41,140 nt of DNA, taken from NCBI GenBank assembly GCA_934553285.1, contig CAKTFD010000004.1, forward strand, positions 1 to 41,140. Direction: 5' to 3'. Position numbers and translations under genes: made by a program. Each line of letters starts with the position of its first letter. Position 1 is the first letter of the stretch. The notes under the pieces were generated by a model. It was not told where the DNA came from, made no database searches, and saw only the letters and a program-made list of their open reading frames with translations. Shown here piece after piece: positions 31,146 to 38,638 of the stretch. This DNA is from an uncultured Faecalibacterium sp. Lineage in GTDB: Bacteria; Bacillota; Clostridia; Oscillospirales; Ruminococcaceae.

Positions 31146-32675
31146 TTATTCTACCGGTTTCATGCTGGCGGGGTCTTCCACCGCACCGGGACGGCCGGTG
31201 GCATCCGGCAGGCGTTTCATCCCGCCGGGGTTGGGGGCGCAGGTGGGCAGGGTGAACACGAACCGGCACCACTCGCCCTGTTCGCTCTCCACCCGGATTT
31301 GCCCGCCGGACAGGTTGACCAGCACCTTGCAGATGTTCAGGCCAAGGCCTGCACCGCGGGCGTGCAGGCCGCGGGAGCGATCCTCCTTGTAGAACCGCTC
31401 AAACACATAGGGCAGCGCCTGCGCGCTGATGCCCTGGCCGGAGTTCCAGATAGCGATCTCGGCCTCGGGGCCAAGTTTTTCCACGCTGAAACGGATGGTG
31501 CCGCCTGCCGGGGTGAACTTGATGGCATTATCCAGCAGATTGTAGGCCACCTGATGGATCAGGTCCGGGTCGGCATACACCAGCACCTTTTCGTCCATAG
31601 TCAGGCCTTCCAGCTCGATCATGCCGTCGTTGATGCGCTGCTCTGCCGCAAGGGCCACACCGGTAAGGGTCTCCCAGATATTGAACATCCGGGCGTTGAC
31701 CTGGTACTCTCCGCTTTCCAGCTTGGAGAGGTCCAGCATGTTCTGGATGAGCCGCGCCAGGCGGCCGGTCTCCTCGCTGACCAGCTGCAGGTAGTGGTTC
31801 TGCATCTCGGGGGGGATGGTGCCGTCCAGGATGCCATCCACAAAGCCCTTGATGGTGGTCATGGGGGTGCGCAGCTCGTGGGCGATGTTGCCCATGAACT
31901 GCCCCCGAGAGTTATCGTTGGTCTGGATATTGTCCGCCATCTGGTTGAAGGTGCGGGCAAGGTCTGCCACCTCACCTTCCCCTTCCACGCCTTCCACGCG
32001 GACAGAAAGATCGCCGCCGCCAAAGCGCTGGGCGGCATCAGTCACCTTCTGCAGCGGGTCGGTGAGCTGGTGCATCAGCAGCCGGGTCAGCACGCTGGCG
32101 CACAGCAGCATCACACAGGCCGACATGAGGAAGTTGGACCAGAACTGCTGTTTGAACGCGGTGAGCTGCTCGCCGGAAGAGCACAAAAACAGCCAGCCGC
32201 TGACCAGGCTCTGGTCATCCATGGTCTGCACCACCGAGATATAGCTTTTTTCGGTCAGGGCACCGCCCAGGTCCCCAAAATCATGGTAGTGCTGGGCGTC
32301 CTGGCAGGCCACGGCATTGGCGCGCTGGCAGATATCCAGCGGCACCGTGGTGGTGGTCAGCTTTGCCGGGTCGGAGGCGATGAGCACGTTGCCCTGCCGG
32401 TCGGTAAAAAACAGGTAGGCTTCCGCACTTTCGCCAATGATCTCCAGCTTGGTGTTCAGTGCATCCAGCTCTGCCCCCTGCGGCATGGCCTCCTTGCGCA
32501 CCAGATACTGCGCTGTGCGCTTGGCCACATTTACCACCTGGTCCAGCGTTTCGTAGCGGTCCTTGGCAAAATAATTTTTGAACAGCACCCACTCAGAGCA
32601 GCCCATCAGCACGATGCCCAGCACCATCAGGGTGGACATCATGGAGAAAAAGGCTGTGGAGATACTCTTGCGCAT
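31146..32675 (-). CDS. Sensor histidine kinase
   Basis: A 509-residue membrane kinase. Transmembrane helices lie at about 8-27 and 180-200, with an extracytoplasmic sensor of about 150 residues between them (dCache/PAS-like; AEAYLFFTDRQGNVLIASDP). A HAMP linker (about 201-255) leads to HisKA with phospho-acceptor His266 (GNIAHELRTPMTTIKGF). The ATPase domain has the N box HQVAYNLLDNAIKFTP, G1 WNSGQGI, F box FERFYK and G2 GAGLGLNICK. It overlaps the regulator stop by one base (TAATG). The signal is unknown. Confidence 0.95.
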   Translation of the reverse strand: MRKSISTAFFSMMSTLMVLGIVLMGCSEWVLFKNYFAKDRYETLDQVVNVAKRTAQYLVRKEAMPQGAELDALNTKLEIIGESAEAYLFFTDRQGNVLIASDPAKLTTTTVPLDICQRANAVACQDAQHYHDFGDLGGALTEKSYISVVQTMDDQSLVSGWLFLCSSGEQLTAFKQQFWSNFLMSACVMLLCASVLTRLLMHQLTDPLQKVTDAAQRFGGGDLSVRVEGVEGEGEVADLARTFNQMADNIQTNDNSRGQFMGNIAHELRTPMTTIKGFVDGILDGTIPPEMQNHYLQLVSEETGRLARLIQNMLDLSKLESGEYQVNARMFNIWETLTGVALAAEQRINDGMIELEGLTMDEKVLVYADPDLIHQVAYNLLDNAIKFTPAGGTIRFSVEKLGPEAEIAIWNSGQGISAQALPYVFERFYKEDRSRGLHARGAGLGLNICKVLVNLSGGQIRVESEQGEWCRFVFTLPTCAPNPGGMKRLPDATGRPGAVEDPASMKPVE

Positions 32676-33373
32676 TATTGACGCACCTCGAACTTATAGC
32701 CCACGCCCCACACAGTTTTCAGCTCCCATTTATCGGAAGCCCCTGCCAGCTTTTCGCGCAGGCGCTTGACATGTACATCGATGGTACGGCTGTCGCCGTA
32801 ATACTCAAAGCCCCACACCTCGTCCAGCAGCTGGTCGCGGGTGTAGACCCGGTTGGGGTGGGAGGCCAGGCAGTTGAGCAGCTCCAGCTCCTTGGGGGGA
32901 GCCTCCACCACCTTGCCCTTGACCCGCAGCTCATAGCTGTTCATATCCAGCCGCAGGTTGTCGAACTCGATCACGCCCTCGGTGCTCTCGGCGGCAGCCG
33001 TGGTGGTCTGGCAGCGGCGCAGCACCGCCTTGATGCGGGCCACCACCTCTTTTGCGTCAAAAGGTTTTACCATGTAATCGTCTGCACCCAGCTCCAGGCC
33101 CAGCACCTTATCAAAGGTCTCGCCCTTGGCGGTAAGCATCATCACCGGGGTATTGCCTGCCTTGCGGATGCGGCGGCATACTTCCAGCCCGTCCATCCGG
33201 GGCATCATCACATCCAGCAGCACCATGTCCGGCTTGACCTCGTTGAACTTTTCCAGCCCGGCCTCGCCATCGTTTGCCACCGTGACCTGATAGCCCTCCT
33301 TAGTCAGGTAGAGCCGCAGCAGTTCGCAGATGTTGGCATCGTCATCCACGACAAGGATCTTTTCGTTTGCCAT
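32675..33373 (-). CDS. OmpR/PhoB family response regulator
   Basis: A 232-residue regulator with receiver domain (acidic pocket Asp10-12, phosphorylated Asp54 in VLLDVMMPRMDG, MLTAKGE, DDYMVKPF) and a winged-helix DNA-binding domain (PPKELELLNCLASHPNRVYTRDQLLDEVWG, RTIDVHVKRLREKL, VWGVGYKFE). It precedes its kinase gene. A TATAAT (33438-33443, minus strand) lies 65 bases upstream without a good -35 box, compatible with self-activation. Confidence 0.96.
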   Translation of the reverse strand: MANEKILVVDDDANICELLRLYLTKEGYQVTVANDGEAGLEKFNEVKPDMVLLDVMMPRMDGLEVCRRIRKAGNTPVMMLTAKGETFDKVLGLELGADDYMVKPFDAKEVVARIKAVLRRCQTTTAAAESTEGVIEFDNLRLDMNSYELRVKGKVVEAPPKELELLNCLASHPNRVYTRDQLLDEVWGFEYYGDSRTIDVHVKRLREKLAGASDKWELKTVWGVGYKFEVRQ

Positions 33374-33493
33374 AAGTGTTTCCTCCCCTTTTTATGTTCA
33401 TGCCCGGGTGGGCGGTGTAACAGGATATCTCTTTTCTATTATACGAGAGAGTTATGACAAAATAAAGAAGGATTTGTAGGATTTTTTCGGCTT

Positions 33494-34312
33494 TCAGCCC
33501 ATCAGATATGCGTATCGGCGCATCTGCTCCCGAAGAAGCCGTTCCACACGCACAATGATCTCCCCCGAATACGCCTCGTTTAACCTGCCAAGCTCTTCCT
33601 GTACCTCTTTTGCTCCAAAGTGAAAATGGATCTGGATTCCGTACAGTTCTTCCGCAGCATCCACCTGTTGTTCAAAGCTCGAATGAAAAGGCTTTGCTTC
33701 CACCCGCTTCATACATTCTTCCAAGGGCCGTTCTAGTGAAAAATCGCAGCTGGTATCAGCCAACAGAGAAAGCCCCTGGTCAAAAACAGGGCTTAGCGCG
33801 TAACGGTCTTTTTCGGTATCATACAGTACCGCAATGTTGTTCGTATGACGATCTTCGTTTAAAAAGAATGCATCCAGCTCCAGCATCGCCGTCAGATATT
33901 CTCCAAAATCATGCAATCCTGTATATTTTTCAACCTGTTCCACAGCATATTGGATCCTGCCCGGCACTTCCGGAAATTCTACCAGGCTCAGGGCCAGACT
34001 CTTGCCTGTATTCTGCCGATAAAGTTTTTCCAGCGGGATCAACTTCTGGTTTTCTTTCAAAAAATTTTTGCTGCGGCATCCCAGCAGTTTCTGCCCTTTA
34101 TAAGCGATCTCTACCGGATGGTATTCTACAAATGGATAGTTCAGTTCCGCCCTTTGCAGCAATCTGGATACCAGAACTTCGGATAATCCCTCATAGCCCA
34201 TGTGGTCAGCTTTATACCACTGATCGCCCAGTTTCCATTTCAACTGATTTCCTTTTGATGTGTGTCCCTCGGTTTCCAGCACTGGGATCTTATTCAGGTC
34301 AATGCTTTCCAT
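33494..34312 (-). CDS. HipA-like Ser/Thr kinase (toxin-like)
   Basis: A 272-residue protein matching the kinase core of HipA without its N-terminal subdomain. Lys residues around LKWKLGDQWYKAD (24-36) and Glu in EGLSEVLVSRLL (41-52) can form the ATP pair; LNEDRHTNNIAVL (151-163) gives the catalytic Asp154 and Asn159; FDQG (177-180) is the metal-binding Asp. Length and gene order resemble HipT of HipBST systems. It lies 11 bases after the HTH gene, with AAGGTG before the ATG, and is AT-richer than the core genes. Substrate unknown. Confidence 0.8.
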   Translation of the reverse strand: MESIDLNKIPVLETEGHTSKGNQLKWKLGDQWYKADHMGYEGLSEVLVSRLLQRAELNYPFVEYHPVEIAYKGQKLLGCRSKNFLKENQKLIPLEKLYRQNTGKSLALSLVEFPEVPGRIQYAVEQVEKYTGLHDFGEYLTAMLELDAFFLNEDRHTNNIAVLYDTEKDRYALSPVFDQGLSLLADTSCDFSLERPLEECMKRVEAKPFHSSFEQQVDAAEELYGIQIHFHFGAKEVQEELGRLNEAYSGEIIVRVERLLREQMRRYAYLMG

Positions 34313-34323
34313 AATTCACCTTG

Positions 34324-34932
34324 TTACGATGCCTTTCTATGGATCACTTCGATCCACTGTTGATCTTCTGCCATCTTTCCCTTAGTCTTTTCAATAATCA
34401 TAAGCGGATCATAGAAAGGTACGCCCACATCACTCAGCACCCATTTCAGATGCGCCCGTGTTTCAGGGAAACAGCGGTCTTTCAAAAACCATTGAAAATC
34501 TTCCCATGTTGGATCTTCAACCACGCCAAACGCTCTGAGTGGAATTTTGTCCGTATAATTTTTAATTTTGATCTTTTCGTGCTTGAAATCCACATCAATG
34601 GTCGTACACAGATCATTCCGGTTCATATAATTGAGGCGCAGCATGGTGTCCGGGTCATCACTGAAGTTCTGCGCACGTTCCAGCTGCTTGTAGATCGTCT
34701 GGCGGCTGATGCCGTACTTTTTCGCCAACTCCGTTGCTCCCATTCCCTGCTGATGCAGCGCCAGCATCTCTGCCAACTGCTGCGGAGTAAGGCTGTTTTT
34801 TCGTCCTGCGCCGCGCTCGTTATGGACTTTTTCGCTTTTTATGATCTGCGCTTTCTGCGCGATCGCCTTCAATTCATCCAAGTTTACCGTTCCAAAAATA
34901 TCAAAGATCTGCGTTTTGAAGTTTTCTTTCAC
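34324..34932 (-). CDS. HTH protein fused to a HipS-like domain (partner of the kinase)
   Basis: A 202-residue protein. Residues 48-88 form a resolvase-type helix-turn-helix (LTPQQLAEMLALHQQGMGATELAKKYGISRQTIYKQLERA). Residues about 115-202 contain KIPLRAFGVVEDPTWEDFQWFLKDRCFPETR and YDPLMIIEKTKGKMAEDQQWIEV, which look like the small N-terminal subdomain of HipA (HipS in tripartite systems). It starts with GTG at 34932 after a GGGAGGGGG stretch. I infer an antitoxin that both represses the operon and restrains the kinase. Confidence 0.75.
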   Translation of the reverse strand: MKENFKTQIFDIFGTVNLDELKAIAQKAQIIKSEKVHNERGAGRKNSLTPQQLAEMLALHQQGMGATELAKKYGISRQTIYKQLERAQNFSDDPDTMLRLNYMNRNDLCTTIDVDFKHEKIKIKNYTDKIPLRAFGVVEDPTWEDFQWFLKDRCFPETRAHLKWVLSDVGVPFYDPLMIIEKTKGKMAEDQQWIEVIHRKAS

Positions 34933-34952
34933 AGCCTCACCCCCTCCCTTTC

Positions 34953-34981
34953 ATTATAATCATCCCCTCCCATTGTGTCAA
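34953..34981 (-). promoter_or_regulatory. Promoter of the HTH/HipA-like operon
   Basis: On the minus strand TTGACA (34976-34981), 17 bases, TATAAT (34953-34958): perfect hexamers and spacing, so expression must rely on repression for control. Confidence 0.9.
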
Positions 34982-35007
34982 TATTTTAATTTATATACAT
35001 TATTTGT

Positions 35008-35059
35008 ATCGGCAAGATCTGTTGCCGGCATTCTGTGCAAAATTTGATTTCTTGCCGAT
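35008..35059. promoter_or_regulatory. Candidate operator in front of the Fic gene
   Basis: ATCGGCAAGA (35008-35017) is perfectly inverted as TCTTGCCGAT (35050-35059). The right arm lies in the spacer of the Fic promoter. A related TTGCCGGCA occurs at 35022-35030. A likely binding site for the HTH domain of the Fic protein or for the divergent HTH protein. Confidence 0.6.
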
Positions 35060-35072
35060 AAAATGGTATAAT
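35044..35072 (+). promoter_or_regulatory. Promoter of the Fic gene
   Basis: TTGATT (35044-35049), 17 bases, TATAAT (35067-35072), 22 bases before the ATG. It overlaps the inverted repeat at 35050-35059. Confidence 0.8.
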
Positions 35073-35094
35073 CACTTTACTGGGAGGTGTTTTT

Positions 35095-35985
35095 ATGAAG
35101 TATCTTTCTGTCGCTGATACGGCAAAATCCTGGAATATTTCAGAGCGCACTGTCCGCAACTACTGCGCTGCCGGCAAGATCCCGGGGGCTGTTCTTATCG
35201 GCAAAACATGGAACATCCCGCAGGGTGCCCAGCGTCCAGCGCGTATCAACAAAAAGCAGCAGGCGCCCCGCACCCTGCTCGATATTTTGCAGGATGAAAT
35301 GGCCGGGCATGTGAAAGGCGGGATCTACCACAAGATCCAGATCGACCTTACCTATAACTCCAACCACATCGAGGGCAGCCGCCTGACCCACGACCAGACG
35401 CGGTATATCTACGAAACCAATACCATCGGCATGGAAAACAGTGTGGTCAACGTAGATGATGTGGTCGAAACGGCCAATCACTTCAAGTGCATTGATATGA
35501 TCATCTGGGATGCCAGGAAGCCTGTCAGCGAAACGCTGATCAAAAAACTGCATTTTACCCTGAAAAGCGGCACCAGCGATTCCCGCAAGGACTGGTTTGC
35601 GGTCGGTGCATATAAAAAGCTGCCGAACGAAGTCGGCGGTACAAGCACCACCGCACCGGAACTGGTTGCCGCACAGATGAAAGAACTCTTATCCGCATAC
35701 AATCAAAATTCTGCCAAGACGCTGGAAGACCTGCTGGAATTTCACTATGCCTTTGAATCTATCCATCCGTTTCAGGATGGAAATGGCCGTGTCGGGCGGC
35801 TGCTGCTCTTCAAGGAGTGCCTGCGGAACAACATCGTGCCGTTTATCATCACGGATGACCTCAAGCTGTTCTACTATCGCGGCCTGCATGAGTGGAAAAC
35901 CGAACGCGGGTATCTGCTGGATACCTGCCTGACCGCGCAGGATCAGTTCAAATCCATCCTGGATTACTACAGGATCCTTTATTAA
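35095..35985 (+). CDS. Fic family AMP-transferase with N-terminal HTH
   Basis: A 296-residue protein. Residues 1-45 form an excisionase/MerR-like helix-turn-helix (YLSVADTAKSWNISERTVRNYCAAGKIPGAVLIGKTW). Residues 60-296 form the Fic domain with the intact motif HPFQDGNGRVGR (224-235). An inhibitory motif S-x-x-x-E-G is present before it (Ser89 to Gly94), as in class II Fic proteins that hold themselves off until Glu is displaced. It should transfer AMP from ATP to a protein hydroxyl; the target is unknown. GGGAGG precedes the ATG. Confidence 0.92.
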   Translation: MKYLSVADTAKSWNISERTVRNYCAAGKIPGAVLIGKTWNIPQGAQRPARINKKQQAPRTLLDILQDEMAGHVKGGIYHKIQIDLTYNSNHIEGSRLTHDQTRYIYETNTIGMENSVVNVDDVVETANHFKCIDMIIWDARKPVSETLIKKLHFTLKSGTSDSRKDWFAVGAYKKLPNEVGGTSTTAPELVAAQMKELLSAYNQNSAKTLEDLLEFHYAFESIHPFQDGNGRVGRLLLFKECLRNNIVPFIITDDLKLFYYRGLHEWKTERGYLLDTCLTAQDQFKSILDYYRILY

Positions 35986-36000
35986 GATTGGCCCTCCCTC

Positions 36001-36029
36001 TTGCGCTGGAGGTTTTCATCGCGTATAAT
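36001..36029 (+). promoter_or_regulatory. Promoter of ychF-mtnN
   Basis: TTGCGC (36001-36006), 17 bases, TATAAT (36024-36029), 47 bases before the ychF start. Confidence 0.8.
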
Positions 36030-36076
36030 GGTAGATGTGTCGTTATGCCAAAAAACGTGTAAGGAGCGTATTTTAT

Positions 36077-37210
36077 ATGAAGTTAGGTATCGTCGGCCTG
36101 CCCAATGTGGGCAAGTCCACCCTGTTCAACGCCATCACCTCCACCAAAAATGCGGAGGCTGCAAACTATCCCTTCTGCACCATCGAGCCGAACTCCGGCA
36201 TCGTGGCTGTGCCGGACAAGCGGCTGGATAAGCTGGCCGAGGTGTGGCAGACCAACAAAAAGACCCCTGCCATCGTGGAGTTCGTGGACATTGCAGGCCT
36301 TGTCAAGGGTGCCAGCCAGGGCGCAGGCCTGGGCAACAAGTTCCTGGGCCATATCCGGGAGTGTGACGCCATCGTACATGTGGTGCGCTGCTTTGACGAT
36401 GACAACATCATCCATGTGGTGGAGGATGTGACCAAGGCCGAGGCTGTGGACCCCATTGCCGATATCGAGGCCATCGACTACGAGCTGATCCTCTCCGACC
36501 TGGAGGTGGTGCAGAACCGCGCAGGCCGCATGGCCAAGGCTGCCAAGAGCGGCAACAACAAGGGCGCTGCTGCCGAGGCCGCATGGCTGCAGCAGCTGGC
36601 CGACCACCTGAGCGCCGGCAAGCCCGCCCGCAGCTTTGATTTTGACCCCGCCGATGCCGAGCAGCAGACCGTGCTGCACGAGATGGGGCTGCTGAGCGCA
36701 AAGCCGGTGCTGTACGCCTGCAACGTGGGCGAGGACGACCTGATGGAGGGCATTGAAAATAACAAGTATGTGCCGCTGGTGGCCGCCCGCGCCAAGGAGG
36801 AGGATGCCCGCTACATCCCCATCTGCGCCAAGACCGAGGAGGATATCGCGGACTACAGCCCCGAGGAAAAGAAGGCCTTCCTGGCTGAGATGGGCATCGA
36901 ATCCAGCGGCCTGGATAACCTTATCACCGCCAGCTACGACCTGCTGGGCCTGATCTCCTTCCTGACCGATGGCAAGAAGGAGTGCCGCGCCTGGACCATC
37001 CGCAAGGGCACCAAGGCACCCCAGGCTGCCGGTAAGATCCACAGCGATTTCGAGCGCGGCTTTATCCGCGCCAGCGTTATCGGCTACAAGGACCTGGAGG
37101 ACAACAATTTTGATTACGCCGCTGTTAAAGCCAAGGGCCTGCAGCGCACCGAGGGCAAGGAATATGTCGTCAACGATGGCGATGTGATCGAGTTCCTGTT
37201 CAACGTTTAA
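36077..37210 (+). CDS. ychF: Redox-regulated ATPase YchF (OLA1)
   Basis: A 377-residue Obg-related nucleotide hydrolase. G1 is GLPNVGKST (7-15), G3 DIAGLVKGASQGAGLGN, and the G4 position reads NVGEDD instead of NKxD, the change that makes YchF prefer ATP. A coiled-coil insertion and the C-terminal TGS domain (SFLTDGKKECRAWTIRKGTKAPQAAGKIHSDFERGFIRA) complete the family layout. It binds ribosomes and affects stress responses in other bacteria. The start at 36077 has AAGGAG upstream; the frame extends 14 codons earlier without support. Confidence 0.97.
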   Translation: MKLGIVGLPNVGKSTLFNAITSTKNAEAANYPFCTIEPNSGIVAVPDKRLDKLAEVWQTNKKTPAIVEFVDIAGLVKGASQGAGLGNKFLGHIRECDAIVHVVRCFDDDNIIHVVEDVTKAEAVDPIADIEAIDYELILSDLEVVQNRAGRMAKAAKSGNNKGAAAEAAWLQQLADHLSAGKPARSFDFDPADAEQQTVLHEMGLLSAKPVLYACNVGEDDLMEGIENNKYVPLVAARAKEEDARYIPICAKTEEDIADYSPEEKKAFLAEMGIESSGLDNLITASYDLLGLISFLTDGKKECRAWTIRKGTKAPQAAGKIHSDFERGFIRASVIGYKDLEDNNFDYAAVKAKGLQRTEGKEYVVNDGDVIEFLFNV

Positions 37211-37222
37211 AAGGAGTTCAGC

Positions 37223-37906
37223 ATGATCTTTGGTATTATGGGCGCAATGCCCGATGAAGTAGACCAGCTGTGCGCAAAGCTGGAAAATGTGACCACGGAG
37301 CCTTACGGCGGTGTAGATTACCACAAGGGCACCCTGGCGGGCAAGCAGGTGGTGGTGTGCTGTGCCGGCATGGGCAAGGCCAACTCTGCCGCCACCACCC
37401 AGGTGCTCATCACGAAGTTTGGTGCCGAAAGGATCATCTTTTCCGGCATTGCGGGCAACATGACCCGCAAGATCGGCATCGGGGATGTGGTCATCGGCAA
37501 AACGGTGCTGTACCACGATGCCCAGCTGTCTATGATCTGCCAGAACCCGCCGTTCCTGAAAGAATACAGCGGCGACCCGGTGATGATCGCCGCTGCCGAA
37601 GCTGCCTGCGCCGAGGCCGGGGTAAAGGCGCTGGTGGGCAAGATCGCCACCGGCGACCTGTTTGTGTGCGATGACGATGCCAAAGCCGCCATTGTGGCCA
37701 AGTGCGCCCCGGACTGCGTGGAGATGGAGGGTGCCGCAGTGAGCCATATCGCCACCAAGAACGGCGTACCCTGCGTCATCCTGCGCGCCATGAGCGACAA
37801 CGTTGATGAGGCGGGCCACGAGGCGCTGGTGGTAAAGAATTTCAGCATCGCAGAGTACATTGCCACCGCCACGAAGATCGTGGCCGCCATGGTGGAAGCA
37901 CTCTGA
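37223..37906 (+). CDS. mtnN: 5'-methylthioadenosine/S-adenosylhomocysteine nucleosidase
   Basis: A 227-residue enzyme that cleaves adenine from MTA, SAH and 5'-deoxyadenosine, recycling products of SAM-dependent reactions. Conserved: IFGIMGAMPDEVDQL, GMGKANSAATTQVLI, FSGIAGNM, substrate-binding VEMEGAAVSHIA with catalytic Glu, and RAMSDNVDE with the catalytic Asp. It starts 12 bases after ychF with AAGGAG before the ATG, forming a two-gene operon ended by a strong terminator. Confidence 0.96.
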   Translation: MIFGIMGAMPDEVDQLCAKLENVTTEPYGGVDYHKGTLAGKQVVVCCAGMGKANSAATTQVLITKFGAERIIFSGIAGNMTRKIGIGDVVIGKTVLYHDAQLSMICQNPPFLKEYSGDPVMIAAAEAACAEAGVKALVGKIATGDLFVCDDDAKAAIVAKCAPDCVEMEGAAVSHIATKNGVPCVILRAMSDNVDEAGHEALVVKNFSIAEYIATATKIVAAMVEAL

Positions 37907-37925
37907 TTTTCAGCTTTTCCAGATG

Positions 37926-37963
37926 AAACCCCCGGCAGGCTCAACAGGCCCTGCCGGGGGTTT
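37926..37963. terminator. Terminator of ychF-mtnN
   Basis: A perfect 14-bp stem (37926-37939 with 37950-37963) around a ten-base loop, followed by a T-rich GTGTTT stretch. Being symmetrical (AAA...TTT) it could also stop minus-strand transcripts that pass through the element at 37985-38110. Confidence 0.9.
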
Positions 37964-37984
37964 GTGTTTCTGACGTAATACTCT

Positions 37985-38110
37985 CTGTACCGGCTGTGGG
38001 CCGGGAGTTTCTCCGAGGACCGTCCGCTGGGGTGGGACCCTGTTGCCCGTCAGGGCAATAGGGCGGGCGATGGAATGGCCCGACTCGTGTCCGAGGAGAA
38101 AGCTACCGAC
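37985..38110. ncRNA. Candidate structured RNA or palindromic element
   Basis: A non-coding block that folds as one long imperfect hairpin. TTTCTCC (38008-38014) pairs with GGAGAAA (38095-38101); a symmetric GA/GA internal loop (38015-38016, 38093-38094) follows; GGAC pairs with GTCC (38017-38020, 38089-38092); GTCCGC with GCGGGC (38022-38027, 38063-38068); and CCCTGTTGCCC with GGGCAATAGGG (38038-38048, 38053-38063) around loop GTCA. One G is shared by the last two helices. Orientation is uncertain and no promoter is clear on either strand. I do not recognise an Rfam class. Confidence 0.45.
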
Positions 38111-38129
38111 ACGCAGCCCTTCGTACCCC

Positions 38130-38570
38130 TTACAAAAACTGTTCCAGCCGGATGCGGTTATCCTCTTCAAATTCCTGCAGGCGCTGGGCAAGGCGCTTGG
38201 TGCCCGGGGCGGCGTTAGGATAATCCTTGCAGCTTTTTACGCAGTCCACCACCCCCATGCCGCTGCCCTGGGTAAGCATCTCGGCCAGGTTGCGGGTGGA
38301 CTTATCGGTAAGGGTCTTCATGCTGATGCCCATTTTTGTGTTGAACTTTGCCATGGCGCTCTGTCCCTGGGCACTGCCGCCGCAGGCCTCGATGGCGGTG
38401 TGGGCTTCCTGGTTCAGCTGATGGTAGATATTGCGCTGGCGCAGCAGCTCGGCCTTGAACTGCACATCGTTTGTCATCGGCACGATCTGCTCCAGCGTAT
38501 TTTTACCCATCTCGGTGTTCTGCACCACGGCTTCCAGCAGGTTGAGGTTATCGTTCTTCTGATTTTCCAT
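38130..38570 (-). CDS. Small helical hypothetical protein
   Basis: A 146-residue protein, almost wholly helical and polar, starting MENQKNDNLNLLEAVVQNTEMGKNTLEQIVPMTNDVQFKAELLRQRNIYHQL. The pattern resembles small ferritin-like four-helix bundles (DUF2383-type), but no metal-ligand set is clear. Two Cys (VDCVKSCKDY) lie near the C-terminus. The ATG at 38570 has AAGGGGG nine bases before it, placed inside the preceding hairpin stem. Function unknown. Confidence 0.75.
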   Translation of the reverse strand: MENQKNDNLNLLEAVVQNTEMGKNTLEQIVPMTNDVQFKAELLRQRNIYHQLNQEAHTAIEACGGSAQGQSAMAKFNTKMGISMKTLTDKSTRNLAEMLTQGSGMGVVDCVKSCKDYPNAAPGTKRLAQRLQEFEEDNRIRLEQFL

Positions 38571-38579
38571 ACAAAAAAT

Positions 38580-38613
38580 CCCCCTTCTGCACCTAGTGTG
38601 TGCCCGAAGGGGG
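38580..38613 (-). promoter_or_regulatory. Hairpin that contains the ribosome site of the next gene
   Basis: CCCCCTTC (38580-38587) pairs with GAAGGGGG (38606-38613) around an 18-base loop. On the minus strand the 3' arm is the AAGGGGG ribosome site of the gene at 38130-38570, and ATTTTTTG follows directly. It is both terminator-like for the GGDEF gene and able to hide the ribosome site. Confidence 0.7.
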
Positions 38614-38638
38614 AAGTTATGCATAGGGGGCTGCTCTC

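Noticed and set aside
38021..38043. T-box-like GGGGUGGGACC in the element at 37985-38110
   Set aside because: It differs from the T-box antiterminator core (GGGUGGUACCGCG), and no amino-acid gene follows.
37985..38110. 6S RNA, SRP RNA or RNase P RNA as identity of the hairpin element
   Set aside because: None of the conserved sequence blocks of SRP or RNase P is present, and the bulges do not clearly form a 6S-type open bubble; left unidentified.
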